DNA from: Bdellovibrionales bacterium
GTDB lineage: Bacteria > Bdellovibrionota > Bdellovibrionia > Bdellovibrionales > UBA1609
Direction: 5' to 3'
Length of the DNA stretch: 5,143 bases
Assembly: GCA_020435085.1 (NCBI GenBank)
Contig: JAGRAB010000273.1
Coordinates: 1-5,143, forward strand
The stretch's first letter is position 1. Every line of letters starts with the position of its first letter. The position numbers were made by a program, and so were the translations under genes. The notes below the pieces were generated by a model. The model saw only the letters and a program-made list of their open reading frames with translations. It searched no databases and had not been told where the DNA came from. This document shows positions 1-4,317 of this stretch, piece by piece.

Positions 1-35
1 GCCTCTCTATTAGAACGCTGAACTATCAGAAAAAT

Positions 36-320
36 TCAAGCAGATTGAGATTTTTCAAAAGCTCCAAGTCTAAGTTCAAACGCAGCGAGAAAGTCACTGA
101 CTGTCTGATAGGTCGGATTTTTAAGTTGATTCCATTTTTGCCGACTTCCTCCAGCCATTTCACTGATTTTTGTTGGTCCCCAGGCTTTCACAATGAGCCG
201 AATAGCTTCCAGTAAAAAATCATCATCCTCTTCTTCAACAGCGCAGAGCAAATAAGCTTTAGCAGCTTCAAACTCTTTTAAGTCTTCTATTAAGACATCT
301 TTAAATTTTCTATACTTCAT
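36..320 (-). CDS. Antitoxin of HI1420-type toxin-antitoxin module (helix-turn-helix addiction module antidote)
   Basis: This 94-aa protein is the likely DNA-binding antitoxin that neutralises the toxin encoded just upstream and represses the shared promoter. The N-terminal half (about residues 12-48, containing LKEFEAAKAYLLCAVEEEDD followed by FLLEAIRLIVKAWG) follows the pattern of the HI1420 'probable addiction module antidote' family. Residues 49-87 form a Cro/HigA-like helix-turn-helix: PTKISEMAG is the first helix, then the turn and the recognition helix near SRQKWNQLKNP. The start is ATG at 318-320, with an AGGAG Shine-Dalgarno about 5-6 bases upstream. The ATG overlaps the toxin's TGA stop (ATGA), so the two are probably translationally coupled. 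The recognition helix is unusual for the family: the more typical SREALYKALS-like segment is replaced by SRQKWNQLKN. Family assignment is by remembered pattern and the toxin-first gene order, not by a search. Confidence 0.85.
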   Translation of the reverse strand: MKYRKFKDVLIEDLKEFEAAKAYLLCAVEEEDDDFLLEAIRLIVKAWGPTKISEMAGGSRQKWNQLKNPTYQTVSDFLAAFELRLGAFEKSQSA

Positions 321-667
321 GACCTCTCCTTGTAGTCATCCAAATATTTTTGAGCTTTAGAAATATCAGAATCTTGCGATTTCTTATCTCCAATAAACAA
401 CAAAACAATCAACTCATCGTTGTCTAGGGCAAAGTACAATCGGTAACCGGGACCATAGCGAATTTTCAGCTCCCAAATATCACCAGAGATATGGCGGTAC
501 CCAGTTCCTTCTTGTCCAAAGTTTCCACGTTCCGCCTTTGAGATTTTGGCTCGGATTTTCGCTTGACCAATCTTATCTTTCATCTTTTTCAGGTAATCGT
601 ATACAGGCTCAAGTCCACGTACCGTCTGATAGTAGATGGCTTCACGGGGTTTACTTTCTAAAGACAT
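317..667 (-). CDS. RelE/ParE-superfamily toxin of HI1419/Gp49 type
   Basis: This 116-aa protein is the probable toxin of the module; RelE/ParE-fold relatives of this type usually act as mRNA-cleaving ribosome-dependent toxins, but the target here is not shown. The sequence fits the phage-derived Gp49-like/HI1419 'addiction module killer' pattern: a short N-terminal strand (IYYQTVRGLEPVYDYLKKMKD, about residues 11-31), a basic helix (KIRAKISKAERGNFG, 37-51), the core GDIWELKIRYGPGYRLYFA (62-80), then LIVLLFIGDKKSQ and a C-terminal helix SKAQKYLDDYKER (86-115). The ATG at 665-667 was chosen because it puts the family's first strand close to the N-terminus. The longer reading from a TTG at 692-694 starts inside the operator palindrome and adds nine unlikely residues. 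Only a weak GGA ribosome site precedes the ATG. The 3' end overlaps the antitoxin start by four bases. The usual core residues look intact, so an active toxin is plausible. Confidence 0.87.
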   Translation of the reverse strand: MSLESKPREAIYYQTVRGLEPVYDYLKKMKDKIGQAKIRAKISKAERGNFGQEGTGYRHISGDIWELKIRYGPGYRLYFALDNDELIVLLFIGDKKSQDSDISKAQKYLDDYKERS

Positions 668-694
668 AATATTCCATTTCTTGATCTTTGTCAA
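666..694 (-). promoter_or_regulatory. Strong sigma70-like promoter P2 overlapping the toxin start codon
   Basis: On the minus strand, consensus TTGACA (694-689) and TATTAT (671-666) are separated by exactly 17 bases. The -35 box is part of the right-hand operator arm. The -10 box overlaps the toxin ATG (667-665), so the transcript would begin near 659, inside the toxin reading frame. It would therefore lack the toxin start and could encode only the antitoxin. The match to consensus is direct; the function is inferred. Confidence 0.5.
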
Positions 695-710
695 ATATAA
701 TTGACAAAGA
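685..710. promoter_or_regulatory. Palindromic operator of the toxin-antitoxin module
   Basis: TCTTTGTCAA (685-694) and TTGACAAAGA (701-710) are perfect 10-bp inverted arms separated by ATATAA. The palindrome starts 18 bases upstream of the toxin ATG and overlaps elements of both candidate promoters. That is where an HTH antitoxin would be expected to bind for autorepression. The symmetry is seen directly; binding by the antitoxin is inferred. Confidence 0.7.
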
Positions 711-722
711 AATAGCTTTAAA
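694..722 (-). promoter_or_regulatory. Candidate sigma70 promoter P1 for the full toxin-antitoxin operon
   Basis: On the minus strand, TTTAAA (722-717) and TATATT (699-694) are separated by 17 bases. Transcription would start near 687, about 20 bases before the toxin ATG. The -10 box lies in the centre of the operator palindrome, so bound antitoxin should block it. The -35 box is a weak match. Confidence 0.4.
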
Positions 723-727
723 AGCTA
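713..727. repeat. Short inverted repeat upstream of the toxin-antitoxin operator
   Basis: TAGCTTT (713-719) and AAAGCTA (721-727) are perfect 7-bp arms around a single A. The sequence differs from the main palindrome and covers the -35 side of candidate promoter P1. It may be a second regulator site or chance in AT-rich DNA. Confidence 0.35.
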
Positions 728-767
728 CTTGCGAGTTATAGATCATTGCAAAATTTGATGAAGGGGA

Positions 768-1118
768 TTAAGCTGACTCTTCTTTGTAAGGTGAGCTGCA
801 ATATAGAATTTTCCATTGATTTTTAAATTTTCCAAGAGTCATTAAGAATAAATCACCGGGGATCATATAATCTTTCATACGATCGGTAAGATGTACTTTA
901 TATTCTTTATCTAAATCTATAAGTTCAGAGAAGATAGAGTTACGGCCTATGGTTCCATCATAAACTAACATTTCTGTAAATACTTTGGAGACTCCTTTAG
1001 GCAGTTCAGAATCAGTCGAGGACCAGCCAGTTCTTTTGTTATTGATCTCAATGAATTGTTCAAGCTTAAATAACCGAGCATCAAAATTATTAATTTTTAT
1101 ATTCCTTCTTTTTTTCAT
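768..1118 (-). CDS. Hypothetical protein, 116 aa, family not recognised
   Basis: I do not recognise this protein. It has no signal peptide and no membrane segment, so it is probably cytoplasmic. It has a strongly basic N-terminus (MKKRRNIKIN), a charged middle region (residues 11-50, including RLFKLEQFIEINNKRTGW), and a C-terminal half rich in alternating hydrophobic residues (PGDLFLMTLGKFKNQWKIL, 87-105) that would suit beta strands. There is one cysteine, at 107. The start at ATG 1116-1118 is well supported by AAAGGAG seven bases upstream. The open frame continues 56 codons further upstream to a TTG at 1286, but that extension overlaps the next gene's 3' end and reads as non-coding. The gene lies between the coiled-coil gene (131-base gap) and the toxin-antitoxin module (about 45 bases from the first inverted repeat). 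No promoter is obvious, so it may be read through from the coiled-coil gene. The good ribosome site is the main reason to believe it is real. Confidence 0.6.
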   Translation of the reverse strand: MKKRRNIKINNFDARLFKLEQFIEINNKRTGWSSTDSELPKGVSKVFTEMLVYDGTIGRNSIFSELIDLDKEYKVHLTDRMKDYMIPGDLFLMTLGKFKNQWKILYCSSPYKEESA

Positions 1119-1249
1119 ACCAAACTCCTTTAGGTTTAGAGGTTGGTTGAAGCCTATGCTATTACGGTTCCATATTCGAGGAGGGGAAGCTTTTACCACC
1201 GCGATGTTTCTGTTCGGACGATTGCCGAATTTCGGATTTCCAATTTGTT

Positions 1250-1645
1250 TTAAGATTTGATCAACACACCTAGGATGCCGGTGCAAACGACAATGAGGCC
1301 TCCAAGTCGAAAAACAAGATCAGTTTTAAGTTCAGCTATCTCTGTTCTGAACTTAGCAATTTCTGATTTAATCTCAGCTTTGAATTCAGCCATTTCTGAT
1401 TTAATCTCTAATTTGAACTCAGCCATCTCTGCTCGGAGTTCGGCCATCTCCGATTGAATTCCAGATTTAAATTCAGCCATGTCTGACCTCAAATCAGCCA
1501 TGGCTGATCTCAAATTAGCTATATCTGATTTTGTTGCCACATTGTCTTGGAAAGAATCCATAACTAACTGAACCTGCGCTTCGGCTTGTTCGCGTGGGAA
1601 GCCCACGCTTTCTAAAGACTTAATATACTTCAAAGCATTGAACAT
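1250..1645 (-). CDS. DUF1640/CCDC90-like coiled-coil protein with a C-terminal membrane anchor
   Basis: This 131-aa protein resembles the DUF1640 (CCDC90/MCUR1-like) family, whose bacterial members are small membrane-anchored coiled-coil proteins of uncertain function. Residues 1-40 (MFNALKYIKSLESVGFPREQ, then QAEAQVQLV and VATKSDI) match the family's characteristic head, with a 'leader, GF..eQAea' segment and a 'TK.D' motif. Residues 41-110 are a continuous charged coiled coil built from repeated MAEFK/MAELR and EIKSE units in 7- and 11-residue steps. Residues 111-129 (LVFRLGGLIVVCTGILGVL) form one transmembrane helix, leaving a two-residue tail, so most of the protein probably faces the cytoplasm. 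The start is ATG at 1643-1645, with GGGAG about seven bases upstream. The coiled coil is longest where the DNA is most repetitive, which suggests growth by unit duplication. Role unknown. Confidence 0.8.
   Translation of the reverse strand: MFNALKYIKSLESVGFPREQAEAQVQLVMDSFQDNVATKSDIANLRSAMADLRSDMAEFKSGIQSEMAELRAEMAEFKLEIKSEMAEFKAEIKSEIAKFRTEIAELKTDLVFRLGGLIVVCTGILGVLIKS
1328..1522 (-). repeat. Tandem 33-bp and 21-bp units encoding the coiled coil
   Basis: Read on the plus strand, three consecutive 33-base units (1328-1360, 1361-1393, 1394-1426) are followed by a 21-base unit (1427-1447), another 33-base unit (1448-1480) and two 21-base units (1481-1501, 1502-1522). Most units end in a TCAGCCAT or close variant. 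Units 1361-1393 and 1394-1426 are the most alike, sharing TTCTGATTTAATCTC and TTGAA-TCAGCCAT. The units equal 11 and 7 codons, so gain or loss keeps the frame and the coiled-coil phase. Confidence 0.75.
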
Positions 1646-1665
1646 TTCTAGTCTCCCTCAATGAT

Positions 1666-1695
1666 TGTATAATTTTGAGAATGTCGTTTATGCAA
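1666..1695 (-). promoter_or_regulatory. Candidate promoter of the coiled-coil gene
   Basis: On the minus strand, TTGCAT (1695-1690) and TATACA (1671-1666) are separated by 18 bases. Each box matches the sigma70 consensus at four positions. Transcription would begin near 1659, immediately before the GGGAG ribosome site, giving a short leader of about 14 bases. Confidence 0.35.
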
Positions 1696-1781
1696 ATGAG
1701 GCCAATGCTTATGAGAGAATGAGCTGAGATGTGAACATATGTTATGTCCAATATTCGGAAACTTATTCTAATGGGCCTGTT

Positions 1782-2393
1782 CTAATCCGTAAAATCTTGC
1801 ACCCAATAGGTTTGGTAATAACCAATTCCCATGCGAGTGTATTTTGCATTGAGAATATTTTGTCGATGGGGCCCTGAGGCCATCCACATATTGACAACCT
1901 CTAAGCCAAGTAGAGGACCAAAAGCAATATTTTCGCCGCCAAAATCAAAAATAACTCCGGCACTCAACAATCGGTCTCGAAACCCATCGCCATTAAGGTT
2001 CACATGGCTAAAATAAGAATTAACGACCATATCAACTGCATGAGCTTGCGCGACTGTTGAGTGAAGAAAATCAAGTTTAAGAGGTGGCAAGCCATTGGCA
2101 TCACGTTCAGCATTTGTAAAGTAGCAAGCGGCTTCGATTTTATTTTTGGTATTTGCGTCTACAATAATTGGAACGTAACAAGGGTCATTGGGATCACCGG
2201 GATTGTTATTGAGTACTCCGCCTGGGAGGTTGTCGGAAGGAGTTGTTGTATCAATGGAAGCTGTGGCCAGTTTTCCTTGTGCGGCTTGAAATCCCTCATT
2301 ACTACATCCACTAAGAGTAATAAACCAAAGGGGTATTATTAGAATCAAGAGATGCAATTCAAAACCCCCAATTTCAAAAGACGTCCGTAGCAT
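1782..2393 (-). CDS. CAP/SCP-domain protein, probable lipoprotein
   Basis: This 203-aa exported protein carries one CAP (SCP/PR1-like, PF00188-type) domain. The N-terminus has an Arg, a hydrophobic stretch (LLILIIPLWFITL, about 15-27) and a lipobox LSGC with the cysteine at residue 30, so it is probably a lipid-anchored envelope protein. A low-complexity Pro/Asn/Asp linker follows (about 45-75). The CAP domain runs from about residue 85 to the end: NAERDANGLPPLKLD (94-108), AHAVDMVVNSYFSHVN (117-132) with the first cavity His at 130, GGENIA (152-157) with Glu 154, and HRQNIL (176-181) with the second His at 176, ending in the usual GIGYY...YWVQDF strand. The loop before the second His reads SGPHR rather than the common SPGHR. 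CAP proteins in bacteria have varied and mostly unproven roles. ATG at 2391-2393 was chosen, but no good ribosome site precedes it; a TTG at residue 13, preceded by GGGGG, would give a shorter signal peptide. Neither neighbour suggests an operon. Confidence 0.85.
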   Translation of the reverse strand: MLRTSFEIGGFELHLLILIIPLWFITLSGCSNEGFQAAQGKLATASIDTTTPSDNLPGGVLNNNPGDPNDPCYVPIIVDANTKNKIEAACYFTNAERDANGLPPLKLDFLHSTVAQAHAVDMVVNSYFSHVNLNGDGFRDRLLSAGVIFDFGGENIAFGPLLGLEVVNMWMASGPHRQNILNAKYTRMGIGYYQTYWVQDFTD

Positions 2394-2516
2394 TCCCAAG
2401 TAAATGCAAAGGTTGTACTCAAAATAAGGGAGCCAAATTTCACTAAAAAGCTATGTTATTAACACTGATAAAAAAGTATTCGAAAAAGTGAGAATTAAAA
2501 AATGTCTCAAAAACAA

Positions 2517-2543
2517 AAAAGGCAGCTCGTACAGCTGCCTTTT
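2517..2543 (-). terminator. Rho-independent terminator of the truA-rplM-rpsI operon
   Basis: AAAAGGCAGCT (2517-2527) and AGCTGCCTTTT (2533-2543) form an 11-bp perfect stem with a five-base loop. On the minus strand it is followed by TTTTTTGTTTTT. It lies 25 bases past the rpsI stop and faces the correct way to end the ribosomal transcript. Confidence 0.9.
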
Positions 2544-2568
2544 GAAAAGTCTCACATTGAGAACATGA

Positions 2569-2964
2569 TTAACGTTTAGAGAATTGAGTACTCTTACGAG
2601 CTTTGTGTTGTCCGTACTTCTTACGTTCAACCATTCGAGAGTCACGTCGAAGGAATCCAGCCTTCTTTAGTGAAGTTCGCAATTTTTCATCTGTTGTTAC
2701 AAGAGCACGAGCAATACCATGTCGAATCGCTTCAGCTTGGCCAGTGAGTCCACCGCCAGTCACAGTGACATAAGCATCAAATTTATTTTTTGTGTCTGTC
2801 ACATGAAAAGGTTGAGTGATAGAGGCAAGACCATTTGGTGTGCTAAAATAGCTATTAGCAGGCTTGCCGTTAATTTCCATTTTGCCTGAACCATTTTTTA
2901 AAAAGACACGAGCGGCACTCGTCTTTCTTCTTCCAGTTGCATAATAAACATTTTGATTCGCCAT
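2569..2964 (-). CDS. rpsI: Small ribosomal subunit protein uS9 (S9)
   Basis: Ribosomal protein S9 of the 30S head; its C-terminal tail reaches the P-site tRNA. The 131-aa length is normal for bacteria. Recognisable segments are the N-terminal YYATGRRKTSAARVFLK (7-23), GSGKMEING (25-33), the central TVTGGGLTGQAEAIRHGIAR (67-86), and the basic C-terminus (LRRDSRMVERKKYGQHKARK, 105-124) ending in the hallmark Ser-Lys-Arg. The start is ATG at 2962-2964, with AGGAGA upstream. The gene lies 14 bases downstream of rplM, so the two are almost certainly co-transcribed and possibly translationally coupled. No key residue appears to be missing. Confidence 0.98.
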   Translation of the reverse strand: MANQNVYYATGRRKTSAARVFLKNGSGKMEINGKPANSYFSTPNGLASITQPFHVTDTKNKFDAYVTVTGGGLTGQAEAIRHGIARALVTTDEKLRTSLKKAGFLRRDSRMVERKKYGQHKARKSTQFSKR

Positions 2965-2970
2965 TCTGAT

Positions 2971-2981
2971 TTTGTCTCCTA
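2971..2981 (-). promoter_or_regulatory. rpsI ribosome binding site overlapping the rplM stop codon
   Basis: On the minus strand the sequence reads TAGGAGACAAA: the TAG is the rplM stop and AGGAG is the rpsI Shine-Dalgarno, about 11 bases before its ATG. Ribosomes finishing L13 would cover this site, which favours coupled, balanced synthesis of the two proteins. Confidence 0.7.
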
Positions 2982-3407
2982 TAGATTCAATGTTTCAGGC
3001 TGTTGCGCTGAGTGAGGGTGTTCGCTGCCAGCATAAAGTTTTAACTTCATTCCTTGTTGACGTCCTAATGTATTTTTAGGAAGCATTCCAACAACAGCGG
3101 CTTTCAAAATTTCTGTTGAGTCTTTTTCGAGCTGTTCAGCAGCAGTCACTTCTTTAATCGAACCAAAGTATCCTGTGTGCTTGTAATATTTTTGATCGTT
3201 CCACTTAGCTCCTGTAAACTTGACCTTGTCAGTGTTAATCACAATAACAAAATCACCTGTATCAATATGAGGTGTGAATTCAGGTTTATTTTTTCCGCGT
3301 AAAACTTTAGCAATTTCACTGGCCATACGACCGACGGTTTTATCAGTGGCATCAACAAGCCACCACTTTCTTTGAACTTCTTCTGGTTTTGCACTCCATG
3401 TCTTCAT
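2979..3407 (-). CDS. rplM: Large ribosomal subunit protein uL13 (L13)
   Basis: Ribosomal protein L13, an early 50S assembly protein binding 23S rRNA. Its 142 aa equals the length of the E. coli protein. Visible family segments are MKTWSAKPEEVQRKWWLVDA (1-20), GRMASEIAKVLRGKNKPEFT (26-45) running into PHIDTGDFVIVINTDKV, YYKHTGYFG (74-82), VVGMLPKNTLGR (105-116) and LYAGSEHPHSAQQPETL (124-140). The start is ATG at 3405-3407, preceded by AAGGA about ten bases away. The gene follows truA by 42 bases and precedes rpsI by 14. The rpsI ribosome site begins inside this gene's TAG stop. A stem-loop across the truA/rplM junction may influence its expression. Confidence 0.98.
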   Translation of the reverse strand: MKTWSAKPEEVQRKWWLVDATDKTVGRMASEIAKVLRGKNKPEFTPHIDTGDFVIVINTDKVKFTGAKWNDQKYYKHTGYFGSIKEVTAAEQLEKDSTEILKAAVVGMLPKNTLGRQQGMKLKLYAGSEHPHSAQQPETLNL

Positions 3408-3432
3408 GGTTATTTCATCCTTCTACTTAGAG

Positions 3433-3469
3433 ATAAGAAGCCGATAGTCTTAAAGTTTTCGGCACTTAT
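3433..3469 (-). other. Stem-loop spanning the truA stop and rplM leader
   Basis: On the minus-strand RNA, ATAAG-T-GCCGA pairs with TCGGC-TT-CTTAT, giving two 5-bp helices separated by a small internal loop and closed by a 14-base loop. The truA TAA stop falls in the loop. No U-tract follows, so it does not look like a terminator. It could be an mRNA stability or L13-autoregulation element, since rplM leaders are regulatory in several bacteria. That role is inference. Confidence 0.35.
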
Positions 3470-4223
3470 TGTCAAGTTTTTGGGGGTAGGAAACGCGATT
3501 GAGAAAAAGACCCTGGGCCGGTGCTGTTTGGCCCGCAGCACCACGGTCTTGGGCCTGTAAAACCTTCAAAATTTCAATAGGTTCTCGCTTTTGAAAAGAG
3601 AGCTCAACCAGCGTCCCCACGATATTTCTGACCATTTGCTTTAAAAAACCATTACCTATAATGCGAAATTTGAGGGTTTGGGGGGAGATTTGGGTCCAGT
3701 TTGCCAAAAAAACCGTGCGAATTGTGGAGGGAACCAGGGTTCCTGTATTTTGAAAACTTTTAAAGTCATGTTCTCCAACAAAAAATTTTGAGGCTGTATT
3801 GAGCCATGCAACGTCAAGAGGGCGTCTTTGCCACCAGCAAAAATCTCTTCGAAACACTGGGGGGAGCTCGGCATTATGTATAAAATAAACGTATTCTTTT
3901 TTTTCCGCACTTAAAAGACTATGAAACTCTAAGGGGGCCTCATATGCTTCAAACAGTTGAATTTGCTGAGGAAGTTTTGAATTTATGGCATTCACCCAAG
4001 GATATTTATTGGTGGGTCCATCAAAATCAAAGTGAACTACTTGCTGGCGAGCGTGGGCACCGGCATCTGTGCGGCCAGACCCAACGGTTGAGGGCTTGAT
4101 GCCAATCAACGAAAAGAGGGCCTCTTCAAGAGCATTTTGGATGGTCATTGGTGCTTTGGGCTGTTTTTGCCATCCCAAATAACCGGTTCCATCATAACGA
4201 AGGTCTAAGCGAATGCGAGTCAT
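3450..4223 (-). CDS. truA: tRNA pseudouridine(38-40) synthase TruA
   Basis: TruA isomerises uridine to pseudouridine at positions 38, 39 and 40 of the tRNA anticodon stem. The 257-aa reading fits the family's usual length. Visible segments are LDLRYDGTGYLGWQKQP (6-22); the catalytic motif GSGRTDAGAHA (48-58) with the nucleophilic Asp at residue 53; VHFDF (63-67); the conserved Tyr region KKEYVYFIHN (108-117); GEHDFKSF (150-157); and the C-terminal FLKQMVRNIVGTLVEL (193-208) followed by DRGAAGQTAPAQGLFLNRV (226-244). The start is ATG at 4221-4223, which matches the position of family N-termini. An in-frame TTG at 4259 would add 12 residues with no ribosome site. The ATG itself has only a weak GAAG element. 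As first gene of truA-rplM-rpsI it is probably co-transcribed with the ribosomal genes, an order also seen in other bacteria. All expected catalytic features are present. Confidence 0.97.
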   Translation of the reverse strand: MTRIRLDLRYDGTGYLGWQKQPKAPMTIQNALEEALFSLIGIKPSTVGSGRTDAGAHARQQVVHFDFDGPTNKYPWVNAINSKLPQQIQLFEAYEAPLEFHSLLSAEKKEYVYFIHNAELPPVFRRDFCWWQRRPLDVAWLNTASKFFVGEHDFKSFQNTGTLVPSTIRTVFLANWTQISPQTLKFRIIGNGFLKQMVRNIVGTLVELSFQKREPIEILKVLQAQDRGAAGQTAPAQGLFLNRVSYPQKLDNKCRKL

Positions 4224-4260
4224 GGAACACTTCTGCCATGGTTGAAGGCGGCCTTTCAAG

Positions 4261-4288
4261 TTGAAATCGTTGATTCAGCAGTTATCAT
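4261..4288 (+). promoter_or_regulatory. Candidate promoter of the DUF4382-type protein gene
   Basis: TTGAAA (4261-4266) and TATCAT (4283-4288) are 16 bases apart, each with five of six consensus bases. Transcription would start near 4295, leaving about 23 bases of leader that contains the AAGGAGG ribosome site. Confidence 0.5.
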
Positions 4289-4292
4289 AAAG

Positions 4293-4298
4293 ATTATA
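4293..4298 (-). promoter_or_regulatory. Candidate -10 element for truA
   Basis: The minus strand carries a perfect TATAAT here, in the 94-base gap between truA and the divergent gene. No convincing -35 box lies 16-18 bases upstream. Transcription would start near 4286 with a leader of roughly 60 bases. It overlaps the opposing promoter, so the two may compete. Confidence 0.35.
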
Positions 4299-4306
4299 AG
4301 CCAGTT

Positions 4307-4313
4307 AAGGAGG
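4307..4313 (+). promoter_or_regulatory. Full-length Shine-Dalgarno for the DUF4382-type gene
   Basis: AAGGAGG is a complete anti-16S match four bases before the ATG at 4318-4320. It decides the start and predicts efficient translation. Confidence 0.75.
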
Positions 4314-4317
4314 CAAA

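Noticed and set aside
1..35. Terminator after the antitoxin gene
   Set aside because: No inverted repeat followed by a U-tract is visible in the 35 bases available. Any terminator would lie outside the window.
668..694. Extension of the toxin gene to a TTG start at 692-694
   Set aside because: The added nine codons lie in the operator and promoter sequence, have no ribosome site, and precede the family's usual first strand. The ATG at 665-667 fits better.
985..1260. Plus-strand open frame of 91 codons
   Set aside because: It is antisense to the better-supported 116-aa gene, has no ribosome site, and its hydrophobic stretch mirrors the basic, AT-rich opposite strand.
1119..1286. Longer form of the 116-aa gene starting from a TTG at 1284-1286
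   Set aside because: The extension overlaps the 3' end of the coiled-coil gene, reads as low-quality protein, and ignores the strong AAAGGAG in front of the ATG at 1116-1118.
1257..1457. Plus-strand open frame rich in Ser/Ala/Leu repeats
   Set aside because: It is the antisense shadow of the coiled-coil repeats. The minus-strand protein has a family head, a membrane helix and a ribosome site.
1328..1522. CRISPR-like or satellite array
   Set aside because: The units are contiguous, have no spacers, and encode a phase-preserved coiled coil, so they are coding repeats.
3656..3910. Minus-strand 84-codon frame inside truA
   Set aside because: It lies fully within truA in another frame. TruA motifs confirm the other reading.
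4224..4259. TTG start for truA adding 12 residues
   Set aside because: There is no ribosome site, and TruA homologues begin at about the ATG at 4221-4223.
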